The translations under genes and the position numbers were made by a program. From the NCBI GenBank assembly GCA_030674185.1, contig JAPXFY010000018.1, positions 43,251,932 through 43,315,931 on the forward strand: a DNA stretch of 64,000 nucleotides, given 5' to 3'. Shown piece after piece: positions 62,941 through 64,000 of the stretch. Source of the stretch: Monoplex corrugatus. Taxonomy: Eukaryota > Mollusca > Gastropoda > Littorinimorpha > Ranellidae. The notes under the pieces are model-generated. The model did no database searches, was not told the DNA's origin, and saw nothing but the letters and a program-made list of their open reading frames with translations. Positions within the stretch are counted from its first letter, which is position 1, and every line of letters starts with the position of its first letter.

Positions 62941-63261
62941 AAGACTTGTATTTATCTCTGCGTAATATGTCTAGGATTGCAAAAGCCTAATCCAAGTAAA
63001 AAAGAAGTCGATGAATATAACTGCACTATAATACAGATGTTACCATTTACATTTAAACGTTTTGCTTTTCGTTCCAGAACAGCCAGGCGGTTTGGATTCC
63101 CAATGATCTCTCAGGGGTTATAGATTTGAGGACAGAAGTAAATGAATATAAAGCGTGTCAGCAATGTGATGTTGATGTCGCACCTTTATCTGATCTTGGC
63201 TCTTGGCTTCTCTGGAGAGTATTATTTTTATATCATATTCTGGCCTAGAAGATCATTGATA

Positions 63262-63600
63262 AGGAAGATTAGGAAAAGACAGGCAACATTTATAGGCCAT
63301 TTTATGGGAAAAGGGGAATTAGAGCACGTGGTCACGACAGGAAAGCTGGAGGGAAAGACAGCACTAGGTAGACCCAGAGAGAAAATATTGGACCGGACTT
63401 GCAGGGTGGTTGAGGACAGAGAGGGTGGAAGATGTACTCGCAGCGACGAGGGATAGATTCGTATGGAGGGCCATGATCGCCAACGCCATGCGGCAGGACA
63501 CATGATGATAATGATAATAGTGATGATGATGATGATGACGACTGATGATTGATGATGATGATTGATGATGATGATGATGGTTCTGGCTACAGTCTGGCAA
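63262..63600 (+). mobile_element. RTE-like LINE 3' end
   Basis: Reads [47 protein letters not shown], then in a shifted frame [13 protein letters not shown], followed by a (GAT)n tail. This is the C-terminal block of RTE-clade ORF2. One frame break near 63445. Related ends lie at 28500 and 40055. Confidence 0.78.
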
Positions 63601-63611
63601 GGAAAAAATAT

Positions 63612-63756
63612 TAATTACAATAATAATTACAATATTTATATAGCGCAAAATCTTGATAAAATCAAATCTAAGCGCTGAAACACACCACACCACGCACGCA
63701 CACACACGCACGCACGCACGCACACACACGCACCCACGCACACACACGCACCCACG

Positions 63757-63810
<54 letters not shown>

Positions 63811-63885
63811 ACACACACACACACACATACACACGGCTATAAATGGGGAGAAAGAATAAAAACAATGGAAAATTATAGAGAGCAA
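63612..63885 (-). mobile_element. L2-like LINE 3' end, minus copy
   Basis: Minus strand: CCATTTATAGCCGTGTGTAT, the GT/GTGC tract, then TTTCAGCGCTTAGATTTGAT and GCGCTATATAAATATTGTAA, identical in layout to the tails at 20760, 22257 and 34782. Only the 3' UTR remains. Confidence 0.85.
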
Positions 63886-63886
63886 A

Positions 63887-63945
63887 TAGATAGATAGATA
63901 GATAGATATATGAATAGATAGATAGATAGATAAATAGATAGATGA

Positions 63946-63999
<54 letters not shown>

Positions 64000-64000
64000 G
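63887..64000. repeat. (GATA)n microsatellite, runs off the window
   Basis: GATA tetranucleotides with few interruptions. Confidence 0.95.

Overview
The window is eukaryotic nuclear DNA. It shows spliced protein-coding genes with GT-AG introns, a very large load of (GT)n/(AC)n microsatellites, many minisatellites, and several animal retrotransposon and DNA-transposon families. The protein families (TRMU, INTS13 and a DEG/ENaC channel), the CR1/L2/RTE-type LINEs, tRNA-derived SINEs, mariner and piggyBac-like elements fit a lophotrochozoan, most likely a gastropod mollusc. That placement is inference; nothing here names a species.

Layout. (1) 1.16-13.27 kb, + strand: a complete TRMU gene for the mitochondrial tRNA 2-thiouridylase. 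It has nine coding exons that splice in phase into 390 codons. Its introns hold piggyBac-type palindromic MITEs, a larger piggyBac-derived element and long GT microsatellites. (2) 13.3-29.8 kb: no host gene recognised. A CR1-like LINE on the minus strand is split by a later + strand L2-like LINE insertion that carries a second partial L2 copy. Another L2 subfamily copy lies at 25-26.3 kb, and foldback repeats precede the CR1. (3) 29.8-40.4 kb, + strand: the first four coding exons of INTS13 (Asunder, an Integrator subunit). Their introns contain a minisatellite expanded inside an older dispersed repeat, an L2 copy inserted into that minisatellite, and a mariner element. The remaining INTS13 exons were not found. 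(4) 40.5-48.8 kb: minisatellites, a long foldback inserted in one of them, a SINE split by a pogo-like element, and two unrecognised short reading frames. (5) 48.8-57.5 kb, - strand: a DEG/ENaC-family cation channel in at least five exons, from the N-terminal His-Gly motif and TM1 to TM2 and the C-terminal tail. (6) 57.5-64 kb: a tandem duplication of the channel's first recognised exon edge, an inverted fragment resembling that exon, simple repeats, and LINE tails.

The host genes are functionally unrelated: mitochondrial tRNA modification, snRNA 3'-end processing, and ion transport. I found no new multi-gene system. What stands out is the repeat biology: nested insertions, MITEs placed at splice sites, palindromic MITEs able to form long hairpins, and LINEs whose 3' UTR carries its own GT microsatellite.
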